64,000 nucleotides of DNA from Pseudomonas chlororaphis (lineage in GTDB: Bacteria; Pseudomonadota; Gammaproteobacteria; Pseudomonadales; Pseudomonadaceae). The stretch spans positions 5,852,348-5,916,347 of the forward strand of contig CP011020.1 in the NCBI GenBank assembly GCA_001023535.1. The letters run 5' to 3'. The notes beneath the pieces were generated by a model. That model was not told the origin of the DNA and made no database searches. It saw nothing but the letters and a program-made list of their open reading frames with translations. The first letter of the stretch is position 1; every line of letters begins with the position of its first letter. Positions 38,573 through 47,596 of this stretch are shown piece by piece. The position numbers and the translations under genes were made by a program.

Positions 38573-39729
38573 CCGTTGGAGCACACGGCGCGGGGCTTGA
38601 AGGTCATCAGCAGCATGGCCAGCAGAATCGAGACCAGGATAAACCCGGCCGCGGCAAAACCCACCTTGCCCAGGCCGAGGGTATCGATGACCCGGCCACC
38701 GACCATTGCCCCCAGGCCAATCCCCAGATTGGCCCCGGCGATGTTCAACGATGCAGCAAAGGCCGGGGCTTGCGGCGCGGCCTTCATCAACCGGACATGG
38801 CTGACCAAAAACAACGCCGCCTGGGTCACGCCCCAGATGCCCATCGCCGCCGCCAGGCCGAGGGTGGAATGGATGCTCGGCACCAGCGCCACCATGCCGC
38901 CGATCATGAACAGGCAGAACACCATCGAGGCGATCAACGGGTGCCGGTCTACCGCCCGCCCGCCCAGGGAATTGCCCACCAGGCCCACCGCGCCGAAGCC
39001 CATCAGGCACCAGCCCACCAGCGTGCCATCGAAGCCGGCGAGGCGTTCGAGGATGTCCGCCAGGTAGGTGTAGGCGGTGAACATGCCGCTGAAGACCAGG
39101 ATCGACAGCAGCACATGCCCTTGCATCAATGGGCTGCGCAGGATCTTGAATTGCGAGCGAAAGCTCACCTGATGCTGGTGCAGGTTGGTTTTCGGCAGAT
39201 AGATGAACAGCAGCAAGGCCTTGGCGAAGGCAATCACCGACAGGATCGCGAAGGCGCTGCGCCAACCGAATGCATCGGAAATCAGCGTACCCACCGGAAT
39301 GCCGAATACCGTGGCGCAGACGATGCCGAAACCGATCCGGGCGATGGCACGCCCGGCGTGCTCCGGCCCGACGATGTCCACCGCCGTTTCACTGGCCAGC
39401 GCCCAGAACACTGGCAGGCCCAGGGCCGGCAGCAACCGGGCAATGGCCATCACCCAGATGTTGGGAGCAAACGTCGCCAGCAGGTTGGCCAGGCCGAACA
39501 TGACCAGCACGCTGATAAACAGCTTGCGCCGCTCGAAGCGAGCGAACCAGGCGGTCAGGAACGGCCCGAACGCCGCCACGGTAAACGCGAACAACGTCAC
39601 CAGCAGCCCGGCCTGGGGGATGCTCACCTCCAGATCACGGGCAATGGATGGCAACAGGCCAACGATGACGAACTCCGTGGTCAGCACGGTGAACCCGGCG
39701 GCCGACAACAGGAAAATCGGTAACAACAT
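38569..39729 (-). CDS. MFS transporter (drug/sugar efflux type, DHA1)
   Basis: 386 residues from the ATG at 39729, with GGAG upstream; upstream in-frame codons are discounted. There are twelve hydrophobic segments, the N-terminal TTEFVIVGLLPSIARDLEVS typical of AraJ/YdhP-type exporters, and an A-motif-like loop RFERRKLF. It should export small molecules using the proton gradient. Substrate unknown. It is divergent from sstT and converges on nhaR. Confidence 0.88.
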   Translation of the reverse strand: MLLPIFLLSAAGFTVLTTEFVIVGLLPSIARDLEVSIPQAGLLVTLFAFTVAAFGPFLTAWFARFERRKLFISVLVMFGLANLLATFAPNIWVMAIARLLPALGLPVFWALASETAVDIVGPEHAGRAIARIGFGIVCATVFGIPVGTLISDAFGWRSAFAILSVIAFAKALLLFIYLPKTNLHQHQVSFRSQFKILRSPLMQGHVLLSILVFSGMFTAYTYLADILERLAGFDGTLVGWCLMGFGAVGLVGNSLGGRAVDRHPLIASMVFCLFMIGGMVALVPSIHSTLGLAAAMGIWGVTQAALFLVSHVRLMKAAPQAPAFAASLNIAGANLGIGLGAMVGGRVIDTLGLGKVGFAAAGFILVSILLAMLLMTFKPRAVCSNG

Positions 39730-39850
39730 GCAAACTCCAGCAAAACGACGACACCAGCGGTAGCCCAAGGGCTCGCTGGCGGAGATAGAAAGTGAGAGGG
39801 GCACAGCCTAACAGAATGCGTCCGAGAGAAAAACGCAGTTGAACCGCGCA

Positions 39851-39865
39851 GTGACGGATCGTCAC
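39851..39865. promoter_or_regulatory. Inverted repeat in the MFS-sstT divergent region
   Basis: GTGACG and CGTCAC are perfect 6-base arms around GAT. The site lies midway in the 277-base divergent region, consistent with a regulator site, but no nearby regulator gene points to it. Confidence 0.3.
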
Positions 39866-40006
39866 AGGTCCGTCAGACTTTTCGGCGGGCTGTGATAAAG
39901 TCCGCGGCCTGCAAACGCCGTCTTTCCCCCGGTCCGCTCATGTGGCCTGCCCGCTTGTTGCCCTGACGCGTCGACCGTCGCACACAATAAAACCAGAGAT
40001 GCCGCT

Positions 40007-41236
40007 ATGACTGCTTCGTCCCCGTCCGTTTTCCAACGCCTCACGCGCACCAGCCTGGTGACGCAAATCATCATCGGCCTGATCGCCGGTATCGTCCTGG
40101 CATGGCTGGCGCCCGAGCTGGCGAAATCCACCGCCTTCATTGGCAAGGTCTTCGTCTCCGCGCTCAAGGCCGTGGCGCCGATCCTGGTGTTCGTGCTGGT
40201 CATGGCGTCGATCGCCAACCACAAGCATGGCCAGGAAACTCACATCCGGCCGATCCTGTTCCTCTACCTGCTGGGCACGTTCGCCGCGGCCGTGGTTGCC
40301 GTGGTGGCCAGCACGCTGTTTCCGTCCAGCCTCGTGCTGTCGACCCAGGACGTCGCCGTCACGGCCCCCGGCGGCATCGCCGAAGTGCTGCAAAGTCTGC
40401 TGCTGAGCGTGGTGGACAACCCGGTCCGGGCGCTGATGGACGGTAACTTCATCGGCATCCTCGCCTGGGCCATCGGCATGGGCATCGCCATTCGTCATGC
40501 CGGCGAAACCACGCGCACCGTGCTCGACGACCTGTCCAACGGCGTAACAGTGATCGTGCGCCTGGTGATTCGCTTCGCCCCGCTGGGGATTTTCGGTCTG
40601 GTGGCCTCGACCCTGGCCACGTCCGGCTTCGGCGCCCTGCTCGGCTACCTGCACCTGCTGACCGTGCTGATCGGCTGCATGCTGTTCGTGGCCCTGGTGG
40701 TGAACCCGCTCATCGTCTTCTGGAAGCTGCGTCGCAATCCGTTCCCGCTGGTGTTCACCTGCCTGCGCGAGAGCGGCATCACGGCGTTCTTCACCCGCAG
40801 TTCGGCGGCGAACATCCCGGTGAACCTGGAGTTGAGCAAGCGCCTGGGCCTGCACGAGGACACCTATTCGGTGTCGATCCCGCTGGGTGCGACCATCAAC
40901 ATGGCCGGTGCTGCCATCACCATCACCGTACTGACCCTCGCCGCCGTGCACACCCTGGGCATTGCGGTGGATGTGCCGACCGCCGTGCTGTTGAGCGTCG
41001 TCGCGGCCATTTGCGCCTGCGGTGCTTCCGGCGTGGCGGGCGGTTCGCTGCTGCTGATTCCCCTGGCGTGCAGCCTGTTCGGCATTCCCAGCGAAATCGC
41101 CATGCAAGTGGTTGCGGTGGGGTTCATCATCGGCGTGCTGCAGGATTCGGCCGAGACGGCGTTGAATTCGTCCACCGATGTGCTGTTCACCGCAGCGGCT
41201 TGCCTGGGTGAGGAAGAGAAGCTCGCGCGCGCGTAG
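40007..41236 (+). CDS. sstT: Serine/threonine:Na+ symporter SstT
   Basis: 409 residues of the dicarboxylate/amino-acid:cation symporter family (SLC1-like): eight membrane helices plus two re-entrant loops. The serine-rich hairpin lies in [14 protein letters not shown] and the substrate motif in [16 protein letters not shown]. It imports serine and threonine with sodium. It ends at a strong bidirectional terminator and stands alone. Confidence 0.93.
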   Translation: MTASSPSVFQRLTRTSLVTQIIIGLIAGIVLAWLAPELAKSTAFIGKVFVSALKAVAPILVFVLVMASIANHKHGQETHIRPILFLYLLGTFAAAVVAVVASTLFPSSLVLSTQDVAVTAPGGIAEVLQSLLLSVVDNPVRALMDGNFIGILAWAIGMGIAIRHAGETTRTVLDDLSNGVTVIVRLVIRFAPLGIFGLVASTLATSGFGALLGYLHLLTVLIGCMLFVALVVNPLIVFWKLRRNPFPLVFTCLRESGITAFFTRSSAANIPVNLELSKRLGLHEDTYSVSIPLGATINMAGAAITITVLTLAAVHTLGIAVDVPTAVLLSVVAAICACGASGVAGGSLLLIPLACSLFGIPSEIAMQVVAVGFIIGVLQDSAETALNSSTDVLFTAAACLGEEEKLARA

Positions 41237-41275
41237 GTAGGGGTGGGGCCTCCCCGACGTAACAAGCCAGCACAA

Positions 41276-41313
41276 AAAAAGCCCGGAACGGCTCACACCG
41301 TTCCGGGCTTTTT
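41276..41313. terminator. Bidirectional terminator between sstT and the DUF1993 gene
   Basis: AAAAAGCCCGGAACGG and CCGTTCCGGGCTTTTT form a 16-base perfect stem with a 6-base loop and A/T runs on both sides. It serves both convergent genes. Confidence 0.95.
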
Positions 41314-41326
41314 CATGGCCGCGAGT

Positions 41327-41836
41327 TTAGAACGCGCCCATGTAGTCGCGCTTGCCCACTTCCACACCGTTGTGGCGCAGCAAGGCGTAGGCGGTGGTGA
41401 CGTGGAAAAAGAACTGCGGCAGGCCGTAGGTCAGCAAGTAGTTCTGGCCGCTGAAGCGCTTTTCCTTCGGGGTGCCTGGGCGAGTGACAATCTCGATGCC
41501 TTCCTTGCCATCGATCTGCGCGGGGCTGATGCCGTCGACAAAGGCCAGGACCTTGGCGATCAGGGCTTGCAGCTCGGCGAAGGTGGTTTCGCTGTCGTCA
41601 TACTTCGGCACTTCGATCTCGGCCAGGCGCGCGGAAACGCCCTTGGCGAAGTCCACTGCGATCTGAACCTGGCGCACCAGGGGAAACATGTCCGGGTACA
41701 GGCGCGCCTGCAGGAAGGCTTGAGGGTCGATGTTCTTTGCGGTGGCGTGGGCTTCAGCCTTGTTCAGGACGTCGCTCAAGGCGTTGAGCATCTGCTTGAA
41801 AACCGGGATGGAAGCGGCGTACAGGGAAATGGTCAT
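41327..41836 (-). CDS. DUF1993 domain protein
   Basis: 169 residues matching the DUF1993 family in length and sequence (MTISLYAASIPVFKQMLNAL, FPLVRQVQIAVDFAKG, YGLPQFFFHVTTAYALLRHNG). It is a four-helix bundle of the DinB-like type. The conserved HVTTAYALLRH segment is a family hallmark. Its function is unknown; it is a single gene. Confidence 0.85.
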   Translation of the reverse strand: MTISLYAASIPVFKQMLNALSDVLNKAEAHATAKNIDPQAFLQARLYPDMFPLVRQVQIAVDFAKGVSARLAEIEVPKYDDSETTFAELQALIAKVLAFVDGISPAQIDGKEGIEIVTRPGTPKEKRFSGQNYLLTYGLPQFFFHVTTAYALLRHNGVEVGKRDYMGAF

Positions 41837-41967
41837 GGCGATCTCTTGCAGGTGGCTGGAATGGAGCGAATCAAACGGAGGCGATTATAGCCACGGCTTG
41901 TTGCATCGCTTGTCTTTTATTGCGCAAGGATTAGGCTAGGCGGCTTCCACAGCATAGGGAGCGCGCG

Positions 41968-42615
41968 ATGAGCATCGAAGAACAAAACCAGGCCGAAGAA
42001 CCACGGCTCACCAGCACGGAAATCCGCATCCTCGGCGCGCTGGTCGAGAAACAGGCGACCAACCCCGAGACGTACCCGCTGACCCTCAATGCCCTGGTCC
42101 TGGCCTGCAACCAGAAGACCAGCCGTGAACCGGTGATGAACCTCAACCCGGGCCAGGTCGGCCAAAGCCTGCGGGCACTGGAAGGCCGCGGTTTCACCAG
42201 GCTGGTCATGGGCAGCCGCGCCGACCGCTGGGAGCACCGGATCGACAAGGCCCTGGAGCTGGTCCCGGCCCAGGTGATCCTGATGGGCCTGCTGTTTCTG
42301 CGCGGCCCGCAAACGGTCAACGAGCTGCTGACCCGCAGCGCTCGCATGCACGACTTCGAAGACACCGAACAAGTGGTGCATCAACTGGAGCGCCTGATTG
42401 CCCGTGGCCTGGCGCTGCTGGTGCCACGTCAGGCCGGCCAGCGCGAAGACCGCTACGTACACGCCATGGGCGACCCGGCGGACATCGAAGCGATTCTCGC
42501 CGCCCGCCACCAACCCACCGAGCGTCATACGGCGGGCGGGGTGTCGCTGGAACGCATCGAAGAGCTCGAGGCGCGGATCGCGGCACTGGAAGAGCGCCTG
42601 GCAAGGCTGGAGTGA
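41968..42615 (+). CDS. yceH: YceH family protein (DUF480)
   Basis: 215 residues with two tandem winged-helix domains ([40 protein letters not shown] first, then [21 protein letters not shown]). A C-terminal coiled coil follows ([20 protein letters not shown]). The family is conserved in proteobacteria, but its role is not established; DNA binding is plausible from the fold. It abuts the convergent shikimate dehydrogenase-like gene. Confidence 0.92.
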   Translation: MSIEEQNQAEEPRLTSTEIRILGALVEKQATNPETYPLTLNALVLACNQKTSREPVMNLNPGQVGQSLRALEGRGFTRLVMGSRADRWEHRIDKALELVPAQVILMGLLFLRGPQTVNELLTRSARMHDFEDTEQVVHQLERLIARGLALLVPRQAGQREDRYVHAMGDPADIEAILAARHQPTERHTAGGVSLERIEELEARIAALEERLARLE

Positions 42616-43434
42616 TCAGGACCGGGCGAAGGCCACGGCTTTTTCAAACTGCTCAAGGTTGGGCCGCACCCCGGTATACAGCACGAATTGCTCCAGGGCC
42701 TGGAGCGCAATCACTTCCAGCCCGGTGATGACCCGCTTGCCTTCGGCCCGGGCGCGCACGATCAGCGGCGTTTCCGAGGGGATTGCCACCACATCGAACA
42801 CGGTCTCGGCGGCGGCGATGGCCTCGGGGTCGAACGCCAACTGGTCGGCCTCCGGGCCGCCGGTCATGCCGATCGGCGTGACGTTGACCAGCATTTGCGG
42901 CCGCAGGCCACCCAGCTCGGCCTGCCATTCGTAGCCCAGGGATTCGGCCAGCGCCCTGCCGGTGGTTTCATTACGGGCCACGATCAACCCCTTCTTGCAG
43001 CCGCCGTCGCGCAAGGCACTGGCCACAGCCTTGGCCATGCCGCCGCTGCCGCGCAGGGCGAAGGTCGAATCCTTGGGTACGGCGTGGGTCTGAAGCAATT
43101 GCTCAACGGCGATGTAATCGGTGTTATAGGCCTTCAAATGGCCATTGGTGTTGACGATGGTGTTGATGGACTGGATCGCCGCGGCAGAAGGATCCAGCTC
43201 ATCGACCAAGGCGATGCAGGCTTCCTTGAACGGCATCGACACTCCACAGCCACGAATACCCAGCGCGCGAATCCCGCCCACCGCGCCAGGCAAGTCCTGG
43301 CTGCTGAACGCCTTGTAATAGAAGTTCAGGCCCAGTTGCTCATAGAGATGGTTGTGGAAGCGCAGGCCGAAGTTGCCGGGCCGCCCCGACAGGGACATGC
43401 ACAACTGGGTGTCTTTGTTGGGATTGATCTGCAT
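42616..43434 (-). CDS. Shikimate 5-dehydrogenase-like protein
   Basis: 272 residues. The AroE-type substrate domain has CGVSMPFKEACI, whose lysine is the shared catalytic residue, and INTIVNTNGHLKAYNTDY. The Rossmann part carries LRGSGGMAKAVASALRDGG, an altered form of the usual GAGG motif. Together with the unusual N-terminus (CMSLSGRPGNFG in place of the AroE PxxHSxSP motif) this marks a divergent AroE paralogue. It probably reduces a different quinate/shikimate-like substrate. The main aroE is presumably elsewhere. Confidence 0.85.
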   Translation of the reverse strand: MQINPNKDTQLCMSLSGRPGNFGLRFHNHLYEQLGLNFYYKAFSSQDLPGAVGGIRALGIRGCGVSMPFKEACIALVDELDPSAAAIQSINTIVNTNGHLKAYNTDYIAVEQLLQTHAVPKDSTFALRGSGGMAKAVASALRDGGCKKGLIVARNETTGRALAESLGYEWQAELGGLRPQMLVNVTPIGMTGGPEADQLAFDPEAIAAAETVFDVVAIPSETPLIVRARAEGKRVITGLEVIALQALEQFVLYTGVRPNLEQFEKAVAFARS

Positions 43435-43612
43435 GCGGTTCTCCTTGCATTCACTTTCAGACAGACGGGATCACCGCCCCGGCCGACCTTACACAATATT
43501 TACCCAACGGCGTTGTGAATCCTGAGAAAATCGCTGTCATAGCCAGTAACCCCGCGACCCTCATCGGGTCTGCTACAGACCACAGGCGACGGGGCCGGAA
43601 CGAGGAACAGCC

Positions 43613-43963
43613 ATGAAACGTAAACTTCCCATCATCGCCCTGCTCGTGGGGGCACTCGCGGTCACCGGCCAGGCTAGCGCACATGGTCGTGGTGGTTGGG
43701 AGGGGCCCGCAGTGTTCGGCGCAATCGTCGGTTCGGCCATCGTTGGCTCGGCCATCATCAACCGTGACCGGCCGGTGTATGTGCAGCAACCGGTCTATGT
43801 CCAACCGCAGCCGGTCTATGTGCAGCAGCCACCCCCCGTCTACTACCAACCTCAGCCGGTGTATGTAGAGCAACCCATCTACTATCGCCCAGCGCCGGTG
43901 TATTACGGGCCACCACGTGGCTATTACTACGGCCCACCTCGCGGTCATTACGGCCGCTGGTAA
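43613..43963 (+). CDS. Secreted/envelope PVYVQQP-repeat protein
   Basis: 116 residues. A signal peptide (MKRKLPIIALLVGALAVTGQ, cleavage near ASA) and a glycine/alanine hydrophobic stretch (AVFGAIVGSAIVGSAII) precede a C-terminal half made only of Tyr, Val, Gln, Pro and aromatic-glycine repeats (units PVYVQQ, PVYYQP, PPRGYY). It is probably an extended, surface or periplasmic protein; such repeats occur in small proteobacterial envelope proteins. It has a strong terminator 17 bases downstream. Confidence 0.8.
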   Translation: MKRKLPIIALLVGALAVTGQASAHGRGGWEGPAVFGAIVGSAIVGSAIINRDRPVYVQQPVYVQPQPVYVQQPPPVYYQPQPVYVEQPIYYRPAPVYYGPPRGYYYGPPRGHYGRW

Positions 43964-43980
43964 CCCAATTGTTGTGACAA

Positions 43981-44019
43981 AAAAACCAGCCTGTGACCGC
44001 GCGTCACAGGCTGGTTTTT
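43981..44019 (+). terminator. Rho-independent terminator
   Basis: AAAAACCAGCCTGTGAC and GTCACAGGCTGGTTTTT form a 17-base perfect stem around CGCGC, followed by T's. It ends the repeat-protein transcript. Confidence 0.95.
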
Positions 44020-44046
44020 CAGTTATGGCGCAAAAAAGCAACGCGA

Positions 44047-44137
44047 TGTGGGAGCGAGCTTGCTCGCGAATGCAGTGGGCCTGTCACATCTTCATCACCA
44101 GACAAGCCGCCTTCGCGAGCAAGCTCGCTCCCACAGG
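44047..44137. repeat. REP doublet (REPIN) 5
   Basis: TGTGGGAGCGAGCTTGCTCG on the left and CGAGCAAGCTCGCTCCCACA on the right are perfect inverses around a variable centre. It lies between convergent genes, just before the purine-type permease stop. Confidence 0.88.
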
Positions 44138-44154
44138 TCAGTGCCGTTTATGGG

Positions 44155-45672
44155 TCAGACGTGCTCGCTGCTTTTCTGGCGCACCGGAGCCTGTTCGACT
44201 GGGTGGGACGGTTCGGCCACCACCGGGATTTCGTTGCCATCGCAGTCGTGCAGTTTGCCATCGCTGAAGTAATCACCTTCGCGCAGCGCCGCCAGGTCCT
44301 GGTAACGCAACACCCGCTCGGTACCCGCGGCGAAGACCGACTGCTGGTCGGAGTTGCCCGTGGTGAAGTGGTTGAACGCCAGGTTCAGCATGATCGCCAT
44401 GATGGCCGAGGAACTGATGCCCGAATGGAAGATGGTCGCGAACCAGCTCGGGAAATGATCGTAGAAGTTCGGGGCCGCGATGGGAATCATGCCGAAGCCG
44501 ATGGAGGTGGCAACGATGATCAGGTTGACGTTGTTGCGATAGTCGACTTTCGACAGCGTACGAATGCCACTGGCCGCCACGGTGCCGAACAGCACGATAC
44601 CGGCACCGCCGAGGACCGAGGTCGGCACCGCTGCGATGACCCGCCCCATGAACGGCAGCAGGCCAAGCACCACCAGGAACACCCCGCCGGTCGCGACGAC
44701 GAAGCGGCTCTTGATCCCGGTCACCGCCACCAGCCCGACGTTCTGGGCGAAGGCACTCTGGGTGAAAGAGCCGAAAATCGGCGCGATCATGCTCGACAGC
44801 ATGTCTGCCCGCAAGCCGTTGCCCAGGCGTCGGGAGTCGACCTTTGTGTCGATGATCTCACCCACCGCCAGGATGTCGGCGGAGGTTTCCACCAGGGTTA
44901 CCATGATCACGATGCACATCGACAGGATCGCAGCGATGTGGAAGGTCGGCATGCCAAAGTGGAACGGAGTCGGGAAGCCGAACATCGGGCCCTGGCTGAC
45001 CGCGGAAAAGTCCGCCATGCCGAGGAACACCGCAATCACGGTGCCGATGACCATCGCCAACAGAATCGACAGGCGCGAGATGGTGGCGCTGCCCATTTTG
45101 CTCAGCAGCAACACCAGCACCAGGGTCACCGCCGCCAGGCCGATGTTGGCCAGGCTGCCGAAATCGGCGGCGTGGCTGTTGCCCCCCATCGCCCAACGCG
45201 CCGCCACCGGCATCAGGGTCAGGCCGATGGTGGTGATCACGATGCCGGTGACCAGCGGCGGAAAGAACCGGGTGATGCGCGAAAACACCGGCGTAATCAG
45301 TAAACCGATCAGCGAGGCGGCGATCACCGCGCCGAGAATGGCTTGAAAGCCGCCCTCACCGCCGCTGCCGACAATCGCCACCATGGTCGCGACCCCCGAG
45401 AACGACACGCCTTGCACCAGCGGCAACTGGCAACCGAAGAACGGCAGGCCGAGGGTCTGCAACAGCGTCGCCAACCCCCCCGCGAACAACGACGCGGCAA
45501 TCAGCAGGCCGATGTCCGCCGGCGACAGCCCGGCCGCCTGGCCGATGATCAACGGCACGGCGACGATGCCACCGTACATGGTCAACACATGTTGCAGGCC
45601 GTAGGCCATATTCGCGCCGACACCAAGGTTCTCGTCCTCGGGCCGTGGAAGTGAAACATGGGGCGTTTTCAT
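44155..45672 (-). CDS. NCS2-family nucleobase:cation symporter (xanthine/urate permease type)
   Basis: 505 residues, about 14 membrane segments. Family motifs: the N-terminal GLQHVLTMYGGIVAVPLI, the middle VETSADILAVGEI carrying the substrate-binding glutamate region, and SAFAQNVGLVAVTGIKSR, the NCS2 signature with QNVG. Membership in the xanthine/uric acid permease branch (PbuX/UacT) is favoured over uracil by length and the QNVGLVA motif. The promoter region carries a perfect TTGTATACAA palindrome. No purine-degradation gene is beside it. Confidence 0.9.
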   Translation of the reverse strand: MKTPHVSLPRPEDENLGVGANMAYGLQHVLTMYGGIVAVPLIIGQAAGLSPADIGLLIAASLFAGGLATLLQTLGLPFFGCQLPLVQGVSFSGVATMVAIVGSGGEGGFQAILGAVIAASLIGLLITPVFSRITRFFPPLVTGIVITTIGLTLMPVAARWAMGGNSHAADFGSLANIGLAAVTLVLVLLLSKMGSATISRLSILLAMVIGTVIAVFLGMADFSAVSQGPMFGFPTPFHFGMPTFHIAAILSMCIVIMVTLVETSADILAVGEIIDTKVDSRRLGNGLRADMLSSMIAPIFGSFTQSAFAQNVGLVAVTGIKSRFVVATGGVFLVVLGLLPFMGRVIAAVPTSVLGGAGIVLFGTVAASGIRTLSKVDYRNNVNLIIVATSIGFGMIPIAAPNFYDHFPSWFATIFHSGISSSAIMAIMLNLAFNHFTTGNSDQQSVFAAGTERVLRYQDLAALREGDYFSDGKLHDCDGNEIPVVAEPSHPVEQAPVRQKSSEHV

Positions 45673-45739
45673 AGTTCGGGGGTTCCCTGTTTTTTGTTAT
45701 GCGCACACTGTATTCAAAACTTAGGACAAATGTCCATAG

Positions 45740-45753
45740 AGTTGTATACAACT
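45740..45753. promoter_or_regulatory. Perfect palindrome upstream of the purine-type permease
   Basis: AGTTGTATACAACT is a 14-base perfect palindrome 68 bases before the permease start. Just inside it, GGACA-AA-TGTCC (45724-45735) is a second inverted repeat. Palindromes with a TGTATACA core are typical of GntR-type operators; the regulator is not in the window. Confidence 0.5.
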
Positions 45754-45813
45754 TACCAGTCGCATCATGGACAGAGAGTCAGCGCCAGGATCAGGCGCCC
45801 CCCACTGCCCTGC

Positions 45814-46632
45814 TCAGAGCAACCCCATCACAGCCGGACGCAAGAGGTCCCGGGGCGGCAGTCGCAGGTCGAACTCGGTTTCCAGCAGCGCCATCAATTC
45901 ATCGGCATCGGCGATCACGCGTCGCTCGCTCTCCTGCCCTATCCGGTGCACGGCATAGCTATTGCCGTTCAGGGTCTTGCGCAAACCGTCACCGGTGCGG
46001 GCCACCATCAGGCGCCCCATGAACGGCGAGTCCGGGTGACTGCACACGTACCAGTTGCCGACGGTGTAGTCGATGTCTTCCTGGCGTTGCAGGTCGAACA
46101 GGTACATCGGTCGCCATTCGTCACCGACCTTGGCACGCAACAGGTAGCCGTCCTCGTGCACGTCGATGCGGTACGGTTCATGGGGGGTGAATTGGCTGTC
46201 CCGGCTGTCCAGCAGCAGCGGCGCGGTGGGCACCATGCCGCCAAAGCCGACGTCGGTGATGTAGCGCACACCGTCGAACGTCACCAGGCTCAGGCGATGG
46301 GTGCGCGCAGGCCAGGCACCCTCCGGGGCGTTCATCACCACCCGTCCGGTGATGCTCCGGGCTTCAAAGCCCAGTGCCTGTAACAAGGCCAGGAACAGTT
46401 GGTTGAGCTCGTAGCAATAGCCACCGCGGCCTTGCTCGAAGACCTTTCGCTCAACCGATTCGAGGTCGATGGCCACCGGCTGGCGCAGCAATGTCGAGAT
46501 CGTTTCGAAAGGGAATTGGGCGGTGTGGCGTCTTTGAAGTTGCCCCAGCGTCTCGAGCGTTGGGGCGGGCGGCGTGTCGAAACCCAGGCGCCGCAGATAG
46601 CGGGCCGTATCGCTCAGTTGTGCACGACTCAT
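45814..46632 (-). CDS. Arylamine N-acetyltransferase
   Basis: 272 residues, normal NAT length. The catalytic triad is complete: Cys73 in RGGYCYELN, His112 in ARTHRLSLV and Asp127 in TDVGFGG. It transfers acetyl from acetyl-CoA to aromatic amines and hydrazines in the cytoplasm. It is a single gene, head-on to the promoter region of the purine-type permease. Confidence 0.95.
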   Translation of the reverse strand: MSRAQLSDTARYLRRLGFDTPPAPTLETLGQLQRRHTAQFPFETISTLLRQPVAIDLESVERKVFEQGRGGYCYELNQLFLALLQALGFEARSITGRVVMNAPEGAWPARTHRLSLVTFDGVRYITDVGFGGMVPTAPLLLDSRDSQFTPHEPYRIDVHEDGYLLRAKVGDEWRPMYLFDLQRQEDIDYTVGNWYVCSHPDSPFMGRLMVARTGDGLRKTLNGNSYAVHRIGQESERRVIADADELMALLETEFDLRLPPRDLLRPAVMGLL

Positions 46633-46732
46633 GACGGTGTCCTTTACCGGTCTGGCGCAGCGCTACCAGACAGCGCGCTGCGGATGGCGCCAGGTATAAG
46701 CCATTACCCGTCGGGTGACAACGCTTCGCTGC

Positions 46733-47527
46733 TCAGCGCCGCTTGCGCGAAGCCAGGCGGATCCAGGTGGGCGCATGGTCGCTGGGGTGTTCCTCGTTCC
46801 GGACCCAGGCATCCACGCCCGCCTCGCTCAGGTAAGGGCTGGCCGCCGGGTTGAGCAGCAAGTGGTCGATGCGAAGTCCGGAGTTTTTCTGCCAGTGCTG
46901 GCGGAAATAATCCCAGAAGGTGTAGATCCGCTCGTCCGGGTACAGGTGGCGCAACGAATCGGTCCACCCCTGGTCCAGCAGACGCTGGTAGCACTCGCGG
47001 CTCTGCGGTTGCAGCAACGCGTCCTTGAGCCAGGAGCGCGGGTTGTAGATGTCCAGGTCGGTGGGCACCACATTGTAGTCGCCGGCCAGCACCACCGGGT
47101 GATCGCTGGCTTGAAGCCCTTGGGCGTACTCGATCAGCCGCTCGAACCAGGCCAGCTTGTACTCGAACTTCGGCCCTGGCTGCGGGTTGCCGTTGGGCAG
47201 GTAGAGACACCCCACCAGCACGCCGTGCACCGCGGCCTCCAGGTAGCGGCTGTGGCTGTCGCCTTCGCCACCGGGCAGGCCACGACGGCTCTCCAGCGGC
47301 TGCGCATCACGGGCGAGAATCGCCACGCCGTTCCACGACGCCTGACCGTGCCAGATCGATCCATAGCCCACCGACTCGATCTCCGCCGCCGGAAAGTCCT
47401 TGTCGAGCGCCTTGAGTTCCTGCAGGCAGACGACATCCGGCTTCTCTCGCTCCAGCCATTGCAACAGGTTCGGCAGCCGCGCCCGGATGCCATTGATATT
47501 GAAGGTCGCGATACGCAGGTTTTTCAT
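46733..47527 (-). CDS. xth: Exodeoxyribonuclease III / AP endonuclease (Xth family)
   Basis: 264 residues from the ATG at 47527. Endonuclease/exonuclease/phosphatase-fold catalytic residues are visible: Asn in TFNINGIRAR, Glu37 in CLQELKALD, Asp and Asn in LAGDYNVVPTDLD, and Asp-His in EEHPSDHAPTW. It incises DNA at abasic sites and trims 3' ends in base-excision repair. It lies downstream of a GGDEF/EAL gene in the same direction, with a 69-base gap. Confidence 0.93.
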   Translation of the reverse strand: MKNLRIATFNINGIRARLPNLLQWLEREKPDVVCLQELKALDKDFPAAEIESVGYGSIWHGQASWNGVAILARDAQPLESRRGLPGGEGDSHSRYLEAAVHGVLVGCLYLPNGNPQPGPKFEYKLAWFERLIEYAQGLQASDHPVVLAGDYNVVPTDLDIYNPRSWLKDALLQPQSRECYQRLLDQGWTDSLRHLYPDERIYTFWDYFRQHWQKNSGLRIDHLLLNPAASPYLSEAGVDAWVRNEEHPSDHAPTWIRLASRKRR

Positions 47528-47596
47528 GGGCCAACACTCGAAAGACCGGGACACTGGCTGTGACCGGCGACAGCGCCCGGTGGTTGCAACGCGTCC

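Noticed and set aside
42616..43434. Main aroE of the shikimate pathway
   Set aside because: The N-terminal substrate motif and the Rossmann glycine motif differ from AroE and no aroE-type neighbours are present, so a paralogue is more likely.
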